Shown: positions 1 through 11,457, counted from the stretch's first letter. The stretch is 64,000 nt of DNA from Nannobrachium achirus (GCA_963921795.1 OY997641.1:72991272-73055271), one strand, 5' to 3'. Notes: generated by a model from the letters alone, not told the origin. Numbers and translations are program-made.

Positions 1-9
1 CAACTTGCA

Positions 10-590
10 ATGGGCCTGGTGTACAAGATACACTACACCACTATGATACCCAAGTACCTGTCAAAATACTTTATAAACATTAAGGATGTCCATAATTACA
101 ACACCAGAGGCAGCGCCACAGATCACTTTCAACCCAGAGTCAAAACCAACAAAGGGTCAAACTCTTTTTTCTGCTATACCACCAAAATGTGGAAAGCCTT
201 ACCGAAGGCCACAAAGGAGTGTGGATCACTAGCATCCTTTAAAATTGCCCTGAAAAACCACTTACAGGCAGCAGCCGTTCGCAACTGGTAAAAAAGAATC
301 TAGCCCAACCCTACCCTCCCCTGCCCCTTCTTTGTATATACTGTTTGTTTTGACTTACTGTCTTCTATTTTGTTTTTCTTTACATATCTACTGCATAGTA
401 CTGTGTTCTATTTGTCTGTCATTCAATGTTATATGAGATACTTCAATGGTTTCCAGTGGAAATAAGCTTAGTCTTTTCATGGATCTCCTTTTAGTAGACC
501 TTGTACCAGTGAACTGTACCGTCATGAAACTGTACCTTTTCCTATGCAAACTTCTAATAAAGTCTTCAATCAATCAATTCAAACTCAGGA
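10..590 (+). mobile_element. 3' end of an L2/CR1-type LINE (ORF2 C-terminus plus 3' tail)
   Basis: Positions 10-291 encode 93 residues resembling the extreme C-terminus of a non-LTR retrotransposon polyprotein: an HNYNTRGS motif, then WKALP, then a SFKIALKNHL segment before the stop. Positions 405-590 are the 3' untranslated tail, ending in an AATAAA-like signal and CAAT repeats. The same tail recurs inverted at 7182-7350 and 63316-63503, which supports a mobile 3' end. The reverse transcriptase domain lies outside the window. The clade assignment is by motif resemblance only. Confidence 0.65.
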
Positions 591-599
591 ACTTATGTC

Positions 600-1386
600 G
601 ATGAAACCTGTGCGCTACCGCTGGACCACGGCAACAGCTTATAACTTACAAGTGTTCCAGCAGCTATTAGTAGTTGACATATCGCCTCCCGCTGTTCGTT
701 TTAGGTCGGTGCATTTTGTTTGACAACACAAACTAACTTTATATTGATGGATAGCTATAAAACGATTTTATTTAATCATTATTGTATGGTGTGGCCGGGG
801 AGACATGCAGTCTTGTGTGTTTGTGTCTGTTGGTGTCAGAATGAATTATGTAACTCAATAGTCTGCTATAACAGAGAGCTCTTGTGGGTCATTATCTGAG
901 TTTATTTTTTTAAGTTTAGGCGACTGTCGAGCGCCGAGGCATTTAGTGCGGCGTTATTTAACACCCCTTGTAAAAGGACTAATAGACGTCTGACAGACGT
1001 TAATTAGCCAGGAAACTGCTCATGTGGATCCAAACTACAACTACGAGGTAGAACCGGTAGATCTAATCATTTCAAACTATACTGTTAGCATCCGATAATG
1101 AACAACTTGATAAAAATGTATTTAAAAAAAGATGGTCTAACACACGTTTGTCCTAAACGGTGATAACTAAACTAGACTATATAGTGAAATTGGCTCTTAA
1201 AATTACTTTAGTCCAATATTTGAAAACCAGGTGTGCATATTAAAGCTGTTTTTTTAATCAACAAGTATGGAATAATGGATTAAATGTAATCAGCTACAAT
1301 CGGTCTATAGACAGACTGACGATAGACGGTTCAAATGAGGGCTAACCATAAACCATAGGTCTAAATGACGGCTAGTGTTTACTGGG
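600..1386. other. Unassigned sequence left of the tandem array
   Basis: I see no gene, splice-compatible exon or recognisable repeat here. The stretch is not repeated elsewhere in the window, so it appears to lie outside the tandem unit. It contains a TAGACGTCTG motif near 987. Confidence 0.4.
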
Positions 1387-2049
1387 CTAAGACGTCCTCG
1401 GAATTCCGAACGCAATGGTGCGCCATTCAAGGACGCCGGACGCACCATTCGGCCGGTATCGCACATTCCCCACCGAAAAAAATGAAAGAATAGCATTTAT
1501 GCTGAATTTTTAATAACTTCCCGTAAAAAAATCTTCCAAAAATGTTATTTGCATTACGATTGCGTCGTCGAAATACATATATAACTCGTTTGATTCACTT
1601 CGGGAAGTTTGGGGCGTGACAACTGTTATGTTTGTTATTACTACTCATGTTGTTTTGCATATTATTGTAGGCTATAGCCTATTGTCTTTTGTCACTGAAA
1701 GTCTCGATGAACTGAATACAAAGGAATGCAATGGAAATGAGCCCTGGCTTTTTAGTTTTATTTTATTATTTTTTTACAATGTCGTCAATTAAATGAAGTC
1801 CCCTCACATCTGTGGGCAAATTACATCCTGCACATAATTCCACATCAAACTCTGCTCTGAGTCTAATGATCATTACATCCTGATGTGAAAGAAAATGTGT
1901 CAAAAGAATAAAACATGACGGTTGTTATGCAGTTCTTTCTTTTTCTTTTTACCCCTTGTTCTCCCCAATGTAGTAGTTATGCCAAATGATTCTTCCCCAC
2001 ACTCATTTCTCTCTTTTCACTGCTGTTGTATCCTACTGACTCACTAGTG

Positions 2050-2385
2050 CAGGGGTTTTCAAAGTGGGTGACGGGGCACCCTGGGGTGCCGCAACAGCAG
2101 TCCAGGGGTGCAAGATCATTTGATGATATTTGGAATTTACTCCAATTATTACTTAATTAACAATATATATTTAGTATAATTTTAAACTTGAAGTACAGAG
2201 CAATTTTCAGTCAGTTCAAAGTCTTAACCAAAATGGCTATTAGGCCTATCTCACAACATAATCACTAAAATATGCTATAAACATAAGGTGCTGGGAGTGA
2301 AAATTATGAATATAATGTAGGGGTTCCTCGGATGAAAAGAATATTTATAGGGGTGCCCTGAGCCAAACAAGTTTGGGAATCCCTG
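2050..2385. mobile_element. Non-autonomous hAT-type element, unit A
   Basis: The 336-bp element starts CAGGGGTTTTCAAAG and ends TTTGGGAATCCCTG. It is flanked by the 8-bp duplication CACTAGTG at 2042-2049 and 2386-2393. An 8-bp duplication with CAGGG ends is typical of hAT transposons. It sits at the same site in all four units, so it predates the duplications. No transposase is present. Confidence 0.75.
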
Positions 2386-2481
2386 CACTAGTGAATCAGT
2401 CTGTCAGTCATTCAGTGACAGTTACACATCTCCTCCACCAGGGGGCGAAAGGCATTAAAGCAACAGTGCCTGTATCCATTA

Positions 2482-3149
2482 TAGTCCAGTCATTTTAGGG
2501 TTAGACCTAGAACAAATTGCAATAGTAGCAAACTCAACTGATTTTGTATCCTCATTATGTCCTTAGTGAGGGAAAAAAAGTCCCAAGGAATCCCACCGGG
2601 GCAAAGTTTTGAAAACGACCTATATACCTTCACTTACTATACACTACAATATAACGGAAAAAAATGACTGAAAAAAATCTGCTTTAAGTGGGATATGAGG
2701 GGTCAAACTAGGTGTTTTTAATTATTCTGAATCCATTGCAAGCATTTGTTTTGCATGAAAAACATTCCTTGGGCTAAAAACGGACCCCAAAAGACTGAAA
2801 ATTTATGAAAATTGATGAAAATTGACGTTTTGAGTGGCCATTTCTGGCCCAAGGAATGTTTTTCGTGCAAAACAAATGATTACAATGGATTCAGAATAAT
2901 TAAAAACCCCTAGTTTGACCCCTCACATCCCACTTAAAGCAGATTTTTTTTCAGTCATTTTTTCCTTTATATTGTAGTGTATAGTAAGTGAAGGTAGATA
3001 GGTCGTTTTCAAAACTTTGCCCCGATGGGATTCCTTGGGACTTTTTCTCCCTCACTAAGGACATATTGAGGATACAAAATCAGTTGAGTTTGCTACTATT
3101 GCAATTTGTTCCAGGTTTGTTCCAATTTTGGCCTAAAATGACTGGACTA
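2482..3149. mobile_element. Palindromic foldback element in the copy A promoter
   Basis: The 668-bp element consists of two inverted arms of roughly 300 bp (about 2482-2790 and 2840-3149) around a short spacer, with ends TAGTCCAGTCATTTTAGG. The target duplication is TTA at 2479-2481 and 3150-3152. Units B, C and D carry the uninterrupted sequence ATCCATTATTGCGC, so they are empty sites. It lies only a few bases upstream of the NRF-1-type site. Confidence 0.8.
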
Positions 3150-3153
3150 TTAT

Positions 3154-3202
3154 TGCGCATGCGCTAGACACGTTGATCCGGAAGCCGGATCTTCCGGAAG
3201 TA
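3154..3202 (+). promoter_or_regulatory. TATA-less promoter block of zinc-finger copy A
   Basis: TGCGCATGCGC at 3154-3164 matches the palindromic NRF-1 consensus. Two CCGGAAG cores at 3178-3184 and 3194-3200 match ETS/GABP sites. The block is kept in all four units about 380 bp before the start codon of exon 1. No TATA box is visible. The role is inferred from motif content and conservation between copies. Confidence 0.55.
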
Positions 3203-3543
3203 GAATGTTTCTGGCGTGGCGTTTCCACAACAAAGGAACTGTTGGTGTTTCATGGTGGTTTTGGGACGCGACCAACAAACCTAAGCATAAAGGTGGTTGC
3301 CGGGGGGCAAGGAGCTCCGCTGTGTTCACTTGGAACTTGCGGAGGTGCTGAAAGTCGGGGGGACGAAGATGTATTATAACTCGGACGGACTTTGCAACGC
3401 TCCACACGGAGACTCGCTTTAGCTCGGTGGCGGTGTCTCACGTGGATCAAGTCCGCTTGAGTGTTGGTGTTTAGTTTCATGGTGGTTGGGACACAGCGCG
3501 TGGTGAAAAGCTTCTCATATTAAAAGGAGTTAAAACGCTTCAA

Positions 3544-3763
3544 ATGGAGTCTGTACGGCTGAAGATAAATGAACACATGACGTCGGTGGGAGAGGAGATA
3601 TTGAGTGTTTTGGAAAAGCAACAAAGTGTTGATGTTTGTCGCGTGAAGCTCGATGTCAGAGTGTTTGTGTTGGAGCGCCTCCGTGCGGCCGCAGAGGTCA
3701 TGTGCAACCTCTTCCAGAGAGAGATGGAGACACTACACAACACCACCCAGCTACACACTGCAG
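3544..3763 (+). CDS. Zinc-finger gene copy A, exon 1
   Basis: The ATG at 3544 sits in a good context (CAAATGG). The 220-nt coding part ends CTGCAG with donor GTATGT, leaving phase 1. It encodes 73 residues including a segment (VFVLERLRAAAEVMCNLF) like the N-terminal helical region of many teleost C2H2 zinc-finger proteins. Four copies share the start and donor. Reading on past the donor gives only threonine- and histidine-rich repeats from the minisatellite, so the splice is favoured. Confidence 0.75.
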
Positions 3764-3860
3764 GTATGTCTGTTACACACACAACACCACACTACACACA
3801 CTGCAGGTTTGTCTGTTACACATCCATCACCCAACTACACACTGCAGTGTCTGTTAGTCT
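3741..3860 (+). repeat. Minisatellite across the exon 1 donor, copy A
   Basis: The stretch CTACACACTGCAGGTATGTCTG, which spans the end of exon 1 and its donor, recurs with spacings of 43 and 41 bp (CTGCAG at 3758, 3801 and 3842). The second repeat keeps a usable GT donor. The third has lost it (CAGTGTCTG). Related arrays are present in the other units. Confidence 0.75.
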
Positions 3861-4981
3861 AGAGGATAATGACCATATTTTAGGTGAATCGTTCACTTTT
3901 TCATAAAAGCGTGAAATTTGGTAAACATGTACAGTTTGCGAGTATTCCTACCGTAGGAGACGGGGTTGCATAAATTAGAAGGCGCGGCTTGTGATTGGCT
4001 GGAGCGGAGGTCTGGAGTGCTCAGCTGTGGTCACTTGGACTGCGCGGGCGTTTATCGTGCGCTTGCCCAGGCTTTACGGCCTGGGCATAAATATAACGAT
4101 TGCGCGAAGAGCAGGACCAAGGTCCGCTGGCCTTCGCGCCGCTTGCAATGTCGTGGACAATAACTGTGACATATCTAACCATAAAACGAGCGCTCCTTCA
4201 AACACCGTCTCCTACGCTTGGAACAATAGCGTACAGTTTAGGGCCCTGAACATTTTCAGATATGGAGCCAAACCCAAAAACGCCCCCTGGTGGCCATGGC
4301 GTCCATTTTAATTTCTGCCATTACCAATTATTGTATTTTGCATCATAACTCCTGAACCAAGCATGATAATACAGAATATGTGATGTCTACGCCTATGTTT
4401 TGATGGTCAAGGATTCCATTGATATCATGTACAACATCATATAATGTTCAGGTGAATAGTTAATTGTCAGTTCAGTGATGTTGTGAGGTAGTCCCGTGGT
4501 TTTGTCCAATTCTTTTTCACTTTTTCCTAAAAGTATGAAACTTTGTACACTTTAACAGTTTAGGGCACTGAATATTTTCAGATATGGAGCCATCGCAAAA
4601 ACTCCCCCTGGTGGACATGGCGGCCATTTTAATTTCCACCATTGCCAATTACTGTATTTTGCATCATAACTCCTGAACCATGCATGATAATACAGAATGT
4701 GATATCTACACCTATGTTGTGATGGTCAAGGATTTCATTGATATCATGTACATCATAAACTGCTCATAGTTAATAGTTAATCAATTCAGTGATGTTGTGA
4801 GGTAGTCCCGTGGTTTCTTCCAATTTATTTCCACTTTTTCAGAAAAGCATGAAACTTGGTACACTTGTACAGTTTGGGACCCTGAATACTGTCAGATATG
4901 GAGCCATCGCAGTGGTGGCCATGGCGGCCATTCTAATATCCACCATGGCGGCCATTTTAATATCCGCCATAACCAAATAAT

Positions 4982-5455
4982 GGGGGCATGGTACTCTGTA
5001 GTGCTGTCGCCTCACAGCTAGAACGTCCTGGGTTTGATTCCCGCTGGGGGTCGCTGTGGGCTCCCAGTCATCAGCACCCACACCCTAGGTGGGGTTGGCA
5101 AAAGGGCCTTTCTGTGTGCAGTTTGCATGTTCTACCCATGTCTCCTAGGGTTGATACCCTCACAAAAAACATGCATTAATCCTGGTCTCTATAATGCCTC
5201 CCACTGATGGAGGGGAAAGGAACTGGTTGGAATAACCTGTTCCTTCCACACGCTAAGTCCAACCGGGGAAGTTCCTCCCTGTCAGGTGATAAGAAGTGGC
5301 ATGTTCACTCCTCATGCACTGAAGGAAACATGAGCTCAGTTCAGGGCTCTCCCCAGGTTGGCAGAGGAAGAGCAGAGCCCAGGATTACAGCTTACGCAAT
5401 TGGCACTGGATGAAAAAATGGGTTACAAAAATCGTGGGATAACAAATTTGAAAAT
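4982..5455 (+). mobile_element. tRNA-like-headed SINE nested in the 3.16-kb element
   Basis: The 474-bp insert is flanked by the 13-bp duplication ATAACCAAATAAT at 4969-4981 and 5456-5468, the length expected for retroposition. The head reads like a decayed tRNA (GTGCTGTCGCCTCACAGC, then the B-box-like GGTTTGATTCC). The body contains CTTTCTGTGTGCAGTTTGC, common to a widespread fish repeat. A related piece lies at about 12060-12130. Confidence 0.7.
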
Positions 5456-5759
5456 ATAACCAAATAATTTATTTTGCGTCTAATTTCCAAAAACATAAAT
5501 GATAATACCGAATATGTGATGTCTACACCTATGTTTTGATGGTCAAGTATTCCATTGATAACGTGTACAACATCATCGACTGTTCAGGTGAATGGTTAAT
5601 CATTAGTCAATTCAGTGATATAGTGAGGATTGCAATGAAATAGATGAGATTATACAGAATTAATATAAAGCATATGTCATGCCACTAACTGGGGCCTGAT
5701 TTACTGTTGGTGTCCACAATAAGTATTTATTTTTGGTTGACTCATCTCAGTGATTCTTT

Positions 5760-6600
5760 TGTGAAGATCTGTCATCTGCTGAACCCCTTCATGAAGCAAG
5801 TACCTTGATGGTCATGTCCGAATTGATGGTCATGACCGAATCCTGGCAAAGATTTAGTGCAGGTGATATGGTTGCATTAGTGGCAAAATATCATGCACGT
5901 TGCTTAGCAGGATACTACAACAAAGCTGCCAAACTGCACAAAAAATACATGTTACCAATGACATGGTATGTCACAGCATAGCTTTGCTGAGCTGGTTTAC
6001 TATATTGAGAATGTCTGTGCAAATGAAGAAATGAAGTCTGTCTTTATTAAACTGTACTCCTGCTGCCTAGATCAACTGCGCCAGGAACAGACATCAAGGG
6101 TTAACTCCACAAAGAATAGGGTTAGGGTTAGGGTCAGTGACTACCTGTAGCCTGGAAAATCAACCAGCAGAACACATCTCAGGGCAGCCTTTCATGCCAA
6201 TAAGCTGCAACCAAAGGAACTCACCCCTGCCATCTCAGCTCTCCTTCCCCTAAAACCCTGATGACTCAAAATAAGTGGCCATGATTTATCATGCAATGAA
6301 TGTCATCAATCAAGCAGTACAGAGGGTACATCCAGGACAAATACAGTACCTGTTGTGACTATGGACCAAACTCTGCACAACTTAGCCAAACAAATATAGT
6401 GGAATTGGCCCCTTTCACATGAAGAAGATCATTTTGTGATTGTCTTAGGAGGACTGCATATTGAGATGGTGGCTCTCAAGATACTGGGGGACTGGCTAGA
6501 AGGTAATGGTTCGATGGAAGCCATTGTCCAAGCGAACATAGCCACCCAGGGAGTTGCAGAGTCCTTTCTGAAAGCTTAAACCAAAATAAATACTTATTGT
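5760..6600 (+). pseudogene. Decayed internal ORF of the 3.16-kb TIR element
   Basis: Fragments in several frames are protein-like. Positions 5968-6150 encode HSFAELVYYIENVC and following residues. Around 6390-6580 another frame reads GGLHIEMVALKILGDW. Both resemble pieces of a multicopy predicted protein I recall from fish and cnidarian genomes, whose function I cannot name. Stops and frame changes separate the pieces, so no functional product is expected. It may be the remnant of the element's own protein. Confidence 0.4.
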
Positions 6601-7181
6601 GGACACTAATAAGTAACATAACAGTAAATTAGGCCCCAGTTAGTGGGATTGCATGAAATATGCTTGAAATGTAATTCCGCACAATCTCATCTATTTCATT
6701 GCAATCTTCACTGAATTGACCATAAGCTATTCACCTGAACAGTTTGTGATGTTTTACATGATATTAATGAAATCCTTGACCATCAAAACATAGGTGTAGA
6801 CATCACATATTCTGTATTATCATGTTTGGTTCAGGAGTTATGATGCAAAATACATTAATTGGTAATGGTGGAAATTAAAATGGCCGCCATGGCCACCAGG
6901 GGGCGCTTTTGCGATGGCTCCATATCTGAAAATGTTCAGGGCCCCAAACTGTACAAGTGTACCAAATTTCACGCTTTTATGAAAATGTGAACGATTTTCG
7001 TCACTATCCTCCAGACTATGTTACACTTAAACGTACATTTCAAAGTGCTTATTCCATGGCCATAGATGTTGCAATTCTCTTCGGGTGGGTAAAGTAACCG
7101 TTTCGTCAGTAGTGTTCAATAAAAATGCATTTTAATCTGAATGGTGGCCATTTTCAGCATATTTCCTCCATATGTTTCAAC

Positions 7182-7350
7182 TGATTGATTGATTGAAGAC
7201 TTTATTAGAAGTTTGCATAGGAAAAGGTACAGTTTCATGACGGTACAGTTCACCGGTACAAGGTCTACTAAAAGGAGATCCTAGAAAAGACTAAGCTTAT
7301 TTCCACAGGGAACCATTTAAGTATCTCATATAACACTGAATGACAGACGA
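7182..7350 (-). mobile_element. LINE 3'-tail fragment, intron 1 copy A
   Basis: This is the inverse of the LINE tail at 405-590, starting with ATTG repeats and including GAAGACTTTATTAGAAG. It is a severely 5'-truncated insertion. Unit D carries a matching one (63316-63503). Unit C lacks it at about 41251. Confidence 0.75.
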
Positions 7351-8591
7351 ACTATGCAACCCTATCGGTTGGGGTTGTTTCGAGGTCCCAGTAGACAGAG
7401 GCTAACCTGCCGACGCAAGTGAATGCTAACCTGCTCATGCAGGTGAATGCTAACCCAAAGCCTGAACCATAACATTAAGCTTAAACCTAACCCCTACCCT
7501 TACCCTAACCAGCCTACTGGGACCTCGAAACAATAGAAATAACAAGATTCTGCCTTTGGTTGGGCAGGTGTACGGCACTCTGAAATGGCCACTCTTTATT
7601 GAAAGATACGGAAGATAAGGGCGGCAGTGGCTCATGGGTAGAGAAACCGTCATTAGAACACAGAGGGTTCCCGAAGGATTCCCAGTTTGATCCCGGACTC
7701 CCTCAGAGTTGGTGTTGAAGAGTCCTTGAGCAAGAACCTCTGGTTGCTCCCGATGAGCAGGTTGGTGCCTTGAATGGGTGAATGTAAATCTATGTAAAGC
7801 GCTTTGGATAAAGTCGCTATAAAAATGCACCATTTACCATTTAAGGGTACTTCTGCGGGCCTGAAGAGAATTGTAGAATCAGTGGTCATCGAGTAAGCAC
7901 TTTATATTTCATATATTTATATTTATAGATCAGGCTTTTGCTGTGGTAGCCTATATCCCTACTCTCTCTCATAATGTTCATAGGGCTCAATAGTGGGCAC
8001 GTTTGTCCCACTACAACCAGACAGGTTAAAAGTATCAATGTCATTTCCAACAACCTCTTGAATAATAAAAAAAAGCTGAAACTACCGAACGAAACCACTT
8101 TGCACAGTGAAATCGATGGTTAGTTAATCGAAGGATAGTCGTAAGTTGTAACTCATGACATGAGTTTTGTTTGTAGTAGTCCCATACATACATCATTGTG
8201 TTCATGCTTAGCTGTACACTTCTCAAAATGAAAATCAAAACATATCGGGCGAGACTGATTCATCAACAAAAGAAGTCATGCCCATATGGGCTGTCCAGAT
8301 ATGGGCATGAAAGGGACAAGGACTGACAGATATGTATGGTCATATCAGTTGGATTGGCGGTGTGACAGAGGTGTGAGTGCTCCATTGTGGCCCAAACTCT
8401 TGACCTATAGCAGCGAAAATAGCTTACATCAGGATGGGGACAATTAATGTATCTCTTAGAACAAGTAGTGACTGATCCTTTCAACTGAACAAAACATACT
8501 AAACGTCTATAGTTTGATTTGATTACGTCATGGTATAATATACGGTTGCTGCATGGTAACCAAAAGTTCTTTCTACTGGTGATTTCCACAG
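7351..8591 (+). repeat. Shared intron 1 block with SINE, unit A
   Basis: Positions 7351-7618 contain TAACC-rich repeats. Positions 7619-7836 are a SINE-like repeat starting GCGGCAGTGGCTCA (A-box-like), followed by CAGTTTGATCCCGG (B-box-like) and ending with AAGCGCTTTGGATAAA and ACCATTTACC. The SINE also occurs at 41514-41737 and 63749-63972. Positions 7837-8591 are ordinary intron up to the exon 2 acceptor, closely matched in units B and C. I see no gene on either strand. Confidence 0.6.
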
Positions 8592-8735
8592 AGCACCACA
8601 GGGAGAGGTCTACAGAGTCTAGAGAGATGGCCTCCCAAACATATTCAACGTTGTCAGAGGAACAGCGAGAGATGGACAAGGGACGTGGACTGTTGGATGC
8701 AACAATGCAACCTGTAGTGAAGTTGTACAGGATAG
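8592..8735 (+). CDS. Zinc-finger gene copy A, exon 2
   Basis: The acceptor is GATTTCCACAG and the donor is ATAG then GTATGT. The exon is 144 nt, entered and left in phase 1. It encodes residues 74-121, including SEEQREMDKGRGLLDA and TMQPVVKLYRI, which resemble the EENERQRKLLDA-type segment of teleost zinc-finger N-termini. No stop occurs in the spliced frame. The copy C exon agrees. Confidence 0.72.
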
Positions 8736-8797
8736 GTATGTAGTGTTTTATTTACTTTACAACCTGTAGTAATGTTGTACAGGATAGGTTTGTAGTG
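8709..8797 (+). repeat. 52-bp minisatellite spanning the exon 2 donor, copy A
   Basis: About two units are present. Each contains AACCTGTAGT, TTGTACAGGATAG and a GT donor. The array is longer in units B (about 4 units) and C (6 units). Confidence 0.75.
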
Positions 8798-8803
8798 TGT
8801 TAA

Positions 8804-10874
8804 CTCATTCCCCGTCTCCCCCGATAGTCCCGAGAAAATCCCAATGTCGTTCCCCGCCAGGCCCGATAGTCCCTAGAATTTGCTTTTATATAATGTAATG
8901 TTTAATTACACTCTTCCCCAGCCCGTGACAAAGTTTGAGCCTTCTGTCATAAAGGGAACCAACAATATCACTCATCAAAGTGAAAACAAGAGTGTAATAA
9001 TGTATAAATCTCAATAAAAATGAATAAAACTCTCAATAAACCACAGTGAATGCATTTAGCGTGGCAGAGCGCAGCCCGCAGAGTGCAATCAGCGGCACAC
9101 TGGGCACACGCATGTAGAGGGATGTGGGGCAGGGATCTGCAGAGAATATTTAGAGAGGCAGGGGCTGACATTTCTAAAGGGGCCTTTTGGTGGACACTTC
9201 TCTTGAATGCAGCCCTCAGGGGCAGGGGCTCAAGGCCCCTTTGATGCCTATGTGTGTACATGCCTGGTGCACTGGTGCACGCTGGCAGAAGCGACAACAT
9301 AAACGGAGCAGCTGCATCTGAGACCATTCTGCACAAATCAAACAAAATCCAGTAAAATGTTCAATTGGAAAGCCATGAACTGCCACACAACACACAGCTC
9401 CATACCCCCCCCCCCCCCCATAGTCTCCACGACAAAATATTATGTCCCAGCCAGACAGCAAGATCAGAGCAGGGCGTCACAAGGGAAAAGTGGGACTGAG
9501 TCTGAGTTACTAGGGCCCAAGGTGGAAGGGGCTTCATTATTTTATACTTTTGCTATTGAAAAATAGCAGATCTACAAGCTTGCAGCGCGACACTCGGTGC
9601 CATGCTGTGAGCTTGTATATATCTATTTTTGAAATCCCCCTATGTAGAAAATTCATGGGGGGCCCGCAGTGAATCCTTGTACCCAGGGCCCAGCACCGAC
9701 ACCCAGTTGGAACAGATCCTCAGCCCACTACAAACACACGTATAGAAAGCCTGGTGAGGCGAGGTTACAAACAACACAATCACCTACTGGACAAGATGCA
9801 GCGCCGTCGGCCGGTCCAGTCGACCACCAACCGATCTTCAAGCCCTGCTACGGGAGTGGAGAGGAGAAAATACCCCCCCCCCCCCCCCCCCCCCCCCCCC
9901 GGCGGAGTCCTCAATCAGGCGACCATTGTCTGAAGAAAAGCAACGTGTCGCGTCCATATAACTTCCATCGGTATGTAACAAAACTGGTGAAAATAGCAGG
10001 TGTATTATAGCAGGTGTATTATATTCCAGTTCTCACGAAAGGTTCGCGTCCAAACTCCCAGCGGTGTAACAAAAAAAAGGAGCGAAAATAGCAGATCTAC
10101 AACGCGTCGCGACGAGTGGAATCCAACGAGGAAGAAACGCAAACACGGCGATCGTCATTGTCAGTAAGTTTACTGTTGTTGTTTCCGTCCAAGCCTAAAC
10201 TGCTTTTCTTCCTCCTCACTTGGCTGATGCTGCTGCGTGTGTGCACGCGCAATCGCGCATGTGCGCGTGTTTGAGGCGCGCCGCGCAACGGCGCAAGTGC
10301 TTGCAGCCTGAAGGAAGGAAACGCGCCTGGAGAAATATCACCACTGGGCGTGTGATCGCTGCAGTCTGTTCCGTTCTAAAGCCCGCCTACTGTATCCGGT
10401 TATGTAACACTCACATGCATGCAAGAAACGTTTCCGCATCCGGTATAGACCCAGGCCGGATCAGCAACAAGCAGAGTAACTTGATTCCATCAGTTCTCTA
10501 CCAGGCCACTGAGCAGGGGCGTCAATTGGGTATGGCAGGGGTATGCAGCTGCCATACCTTGGCTACAGGGGGAAATAATAAAAATGTACTTTTCATCGTG
10601 CCTGTTGCTAAGGTATGGCAACATGACTGGTGTCTAGTCATGTTGCCATACCTTACCTTTTTCTGAACTGACGCCACTGCCACTGAGGCCAGCCAGCAGT
10701 TTGCGCACATCAACAGAGCATGAGAGCGATTCAATTCAAAGGAACGTTATTGGCATGAGAAAACATAGGCTACGTTTACATCGCCAAAGCAAGTGCCACA
10801 AATAAATAAAAACAGTTGAATATGGGGAACATATTTACAGTTATACACATAGGCCTTGCCTTATATAAAGTTAT

Positions 10875-10929
<55 letters not shown>

Positions 10930-11453
10930 AAAATGTGATCTGTGCAAAATAAAACACTTGAATGTTGAATAAAAGGTAAAAAGCTTATTTCTATTTGTGT
11001 GAAGTCAGTATGACGCCCTAAGGGCAAGAGGTGACCTATTACAGCCCTATTACACTATTCCAGTTATTGCCCTATTACACAATTACACTTATTACACTAG
11101 TACACTTATCTGATAAGTGCCTGACGCCATAAATACAAATATTAATTATCCACTTGAAAAGCGATCGATCACAAAAAGGTCAATATCTCCAGTTTTTTCA
11201 ATTATAGCTGGATTTTGGTCAAAAATGGCTATTTTGAGATGGCTGCAACTATAGAAAAAAAAGCTTTTTATTTATTTTTTATTTTTTTTGGTGAGACTAG
11301 AGGTTGTCCTCTTTCATTTCAGGTACTGTATGACATTGTCGAAAAAACACAGAATTTAGGAAAAATGTCAATATAAAAAAAATATATACATTTCTTTATT
11401 AAACAAAATGGCAGGAGAGCCATACAGTCAATGTTAAAATGGCGGCCAATGTG
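8804..11453. mobile_element. 2.65-kb TTAA-site element in intron 2, copy A
   Basis: The insert lies between TTAA at 8800-8803 and TTAA at 11454-11457. Unit B has one TTAA at the same place (23277-23280), which is the empty site. The left end is CTCATTCCCCG; the right end read inward is CACATTGGCCGCC. TTAA duplication is typical of piggyBac and Kolobok transposons. Inside are C tracts at 9406-9419 and 9873-9900, an inverted repeat around GGTATGGCA at 10520-10660, palindrome halves at 9563-9635 and 10085-10110, and a (GT)n run. I recognise no transposase. Confidence 0.6.
10876..10928 (+). repeat. (GT)n microsatellite
   Basis: An uninterrupted GT run of about 50 bp lies inside the TTAA element. 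Confidence 0.95.
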
Positions 11454-11457
11454 TTAA

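Larger units (their letters stand above)
3855..7018. mobile_element. 3.16-kb TIR element in intron 1 of copy A
   Basis: The ends are TAGTCTAGAGGATA and TATCCTCCAGACTA, with long subterminal inverted sequence (about 80 bp on the left matching the right end). The target duplication appears to be TGT at 3852-3854 and 7019-7021; units C and D carry the unsplit CTGTTACACTTAAA. Inside are three to four diverged tandem copies of a 300-bp block (about 4215-4970 and 5455-5640) with an inverted copy at 6700-6960, one SINE, and a decayed coding region. TIR start and duplication length resemble the promoter foldback at 2482, so the two may be related. Superfamily not identified. Confidence 0.7.

Noticed and set aside
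3544..3906. Reading through the exon 1 donor into histidine/threonine-rich repeats as a real protein end
   Set aside because: The extension is translated minisatellite and differs in every copy. The phase-matched splice to exon 2 is better supported.
7440..7515. Possible interstitial telomere repeat (TAACCC-like)
   Set aside because: Units are irregular (AACCTAACCCC, TACCCTTACCC) and belong to the shared intron block in several units, so it is an ordinary degenerate repeat.
8263..8679. Long - strand open frame over exon 2, repeated in units B and C
   Set aside because: It mirrors the + strand exon and flanking intron, has no domain, and recurs only because the units are duplicated.
9669..10010. 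Proline-rich open frame
   Set aside because: The proline run is a translated C homopolymer inside a TTAA element.
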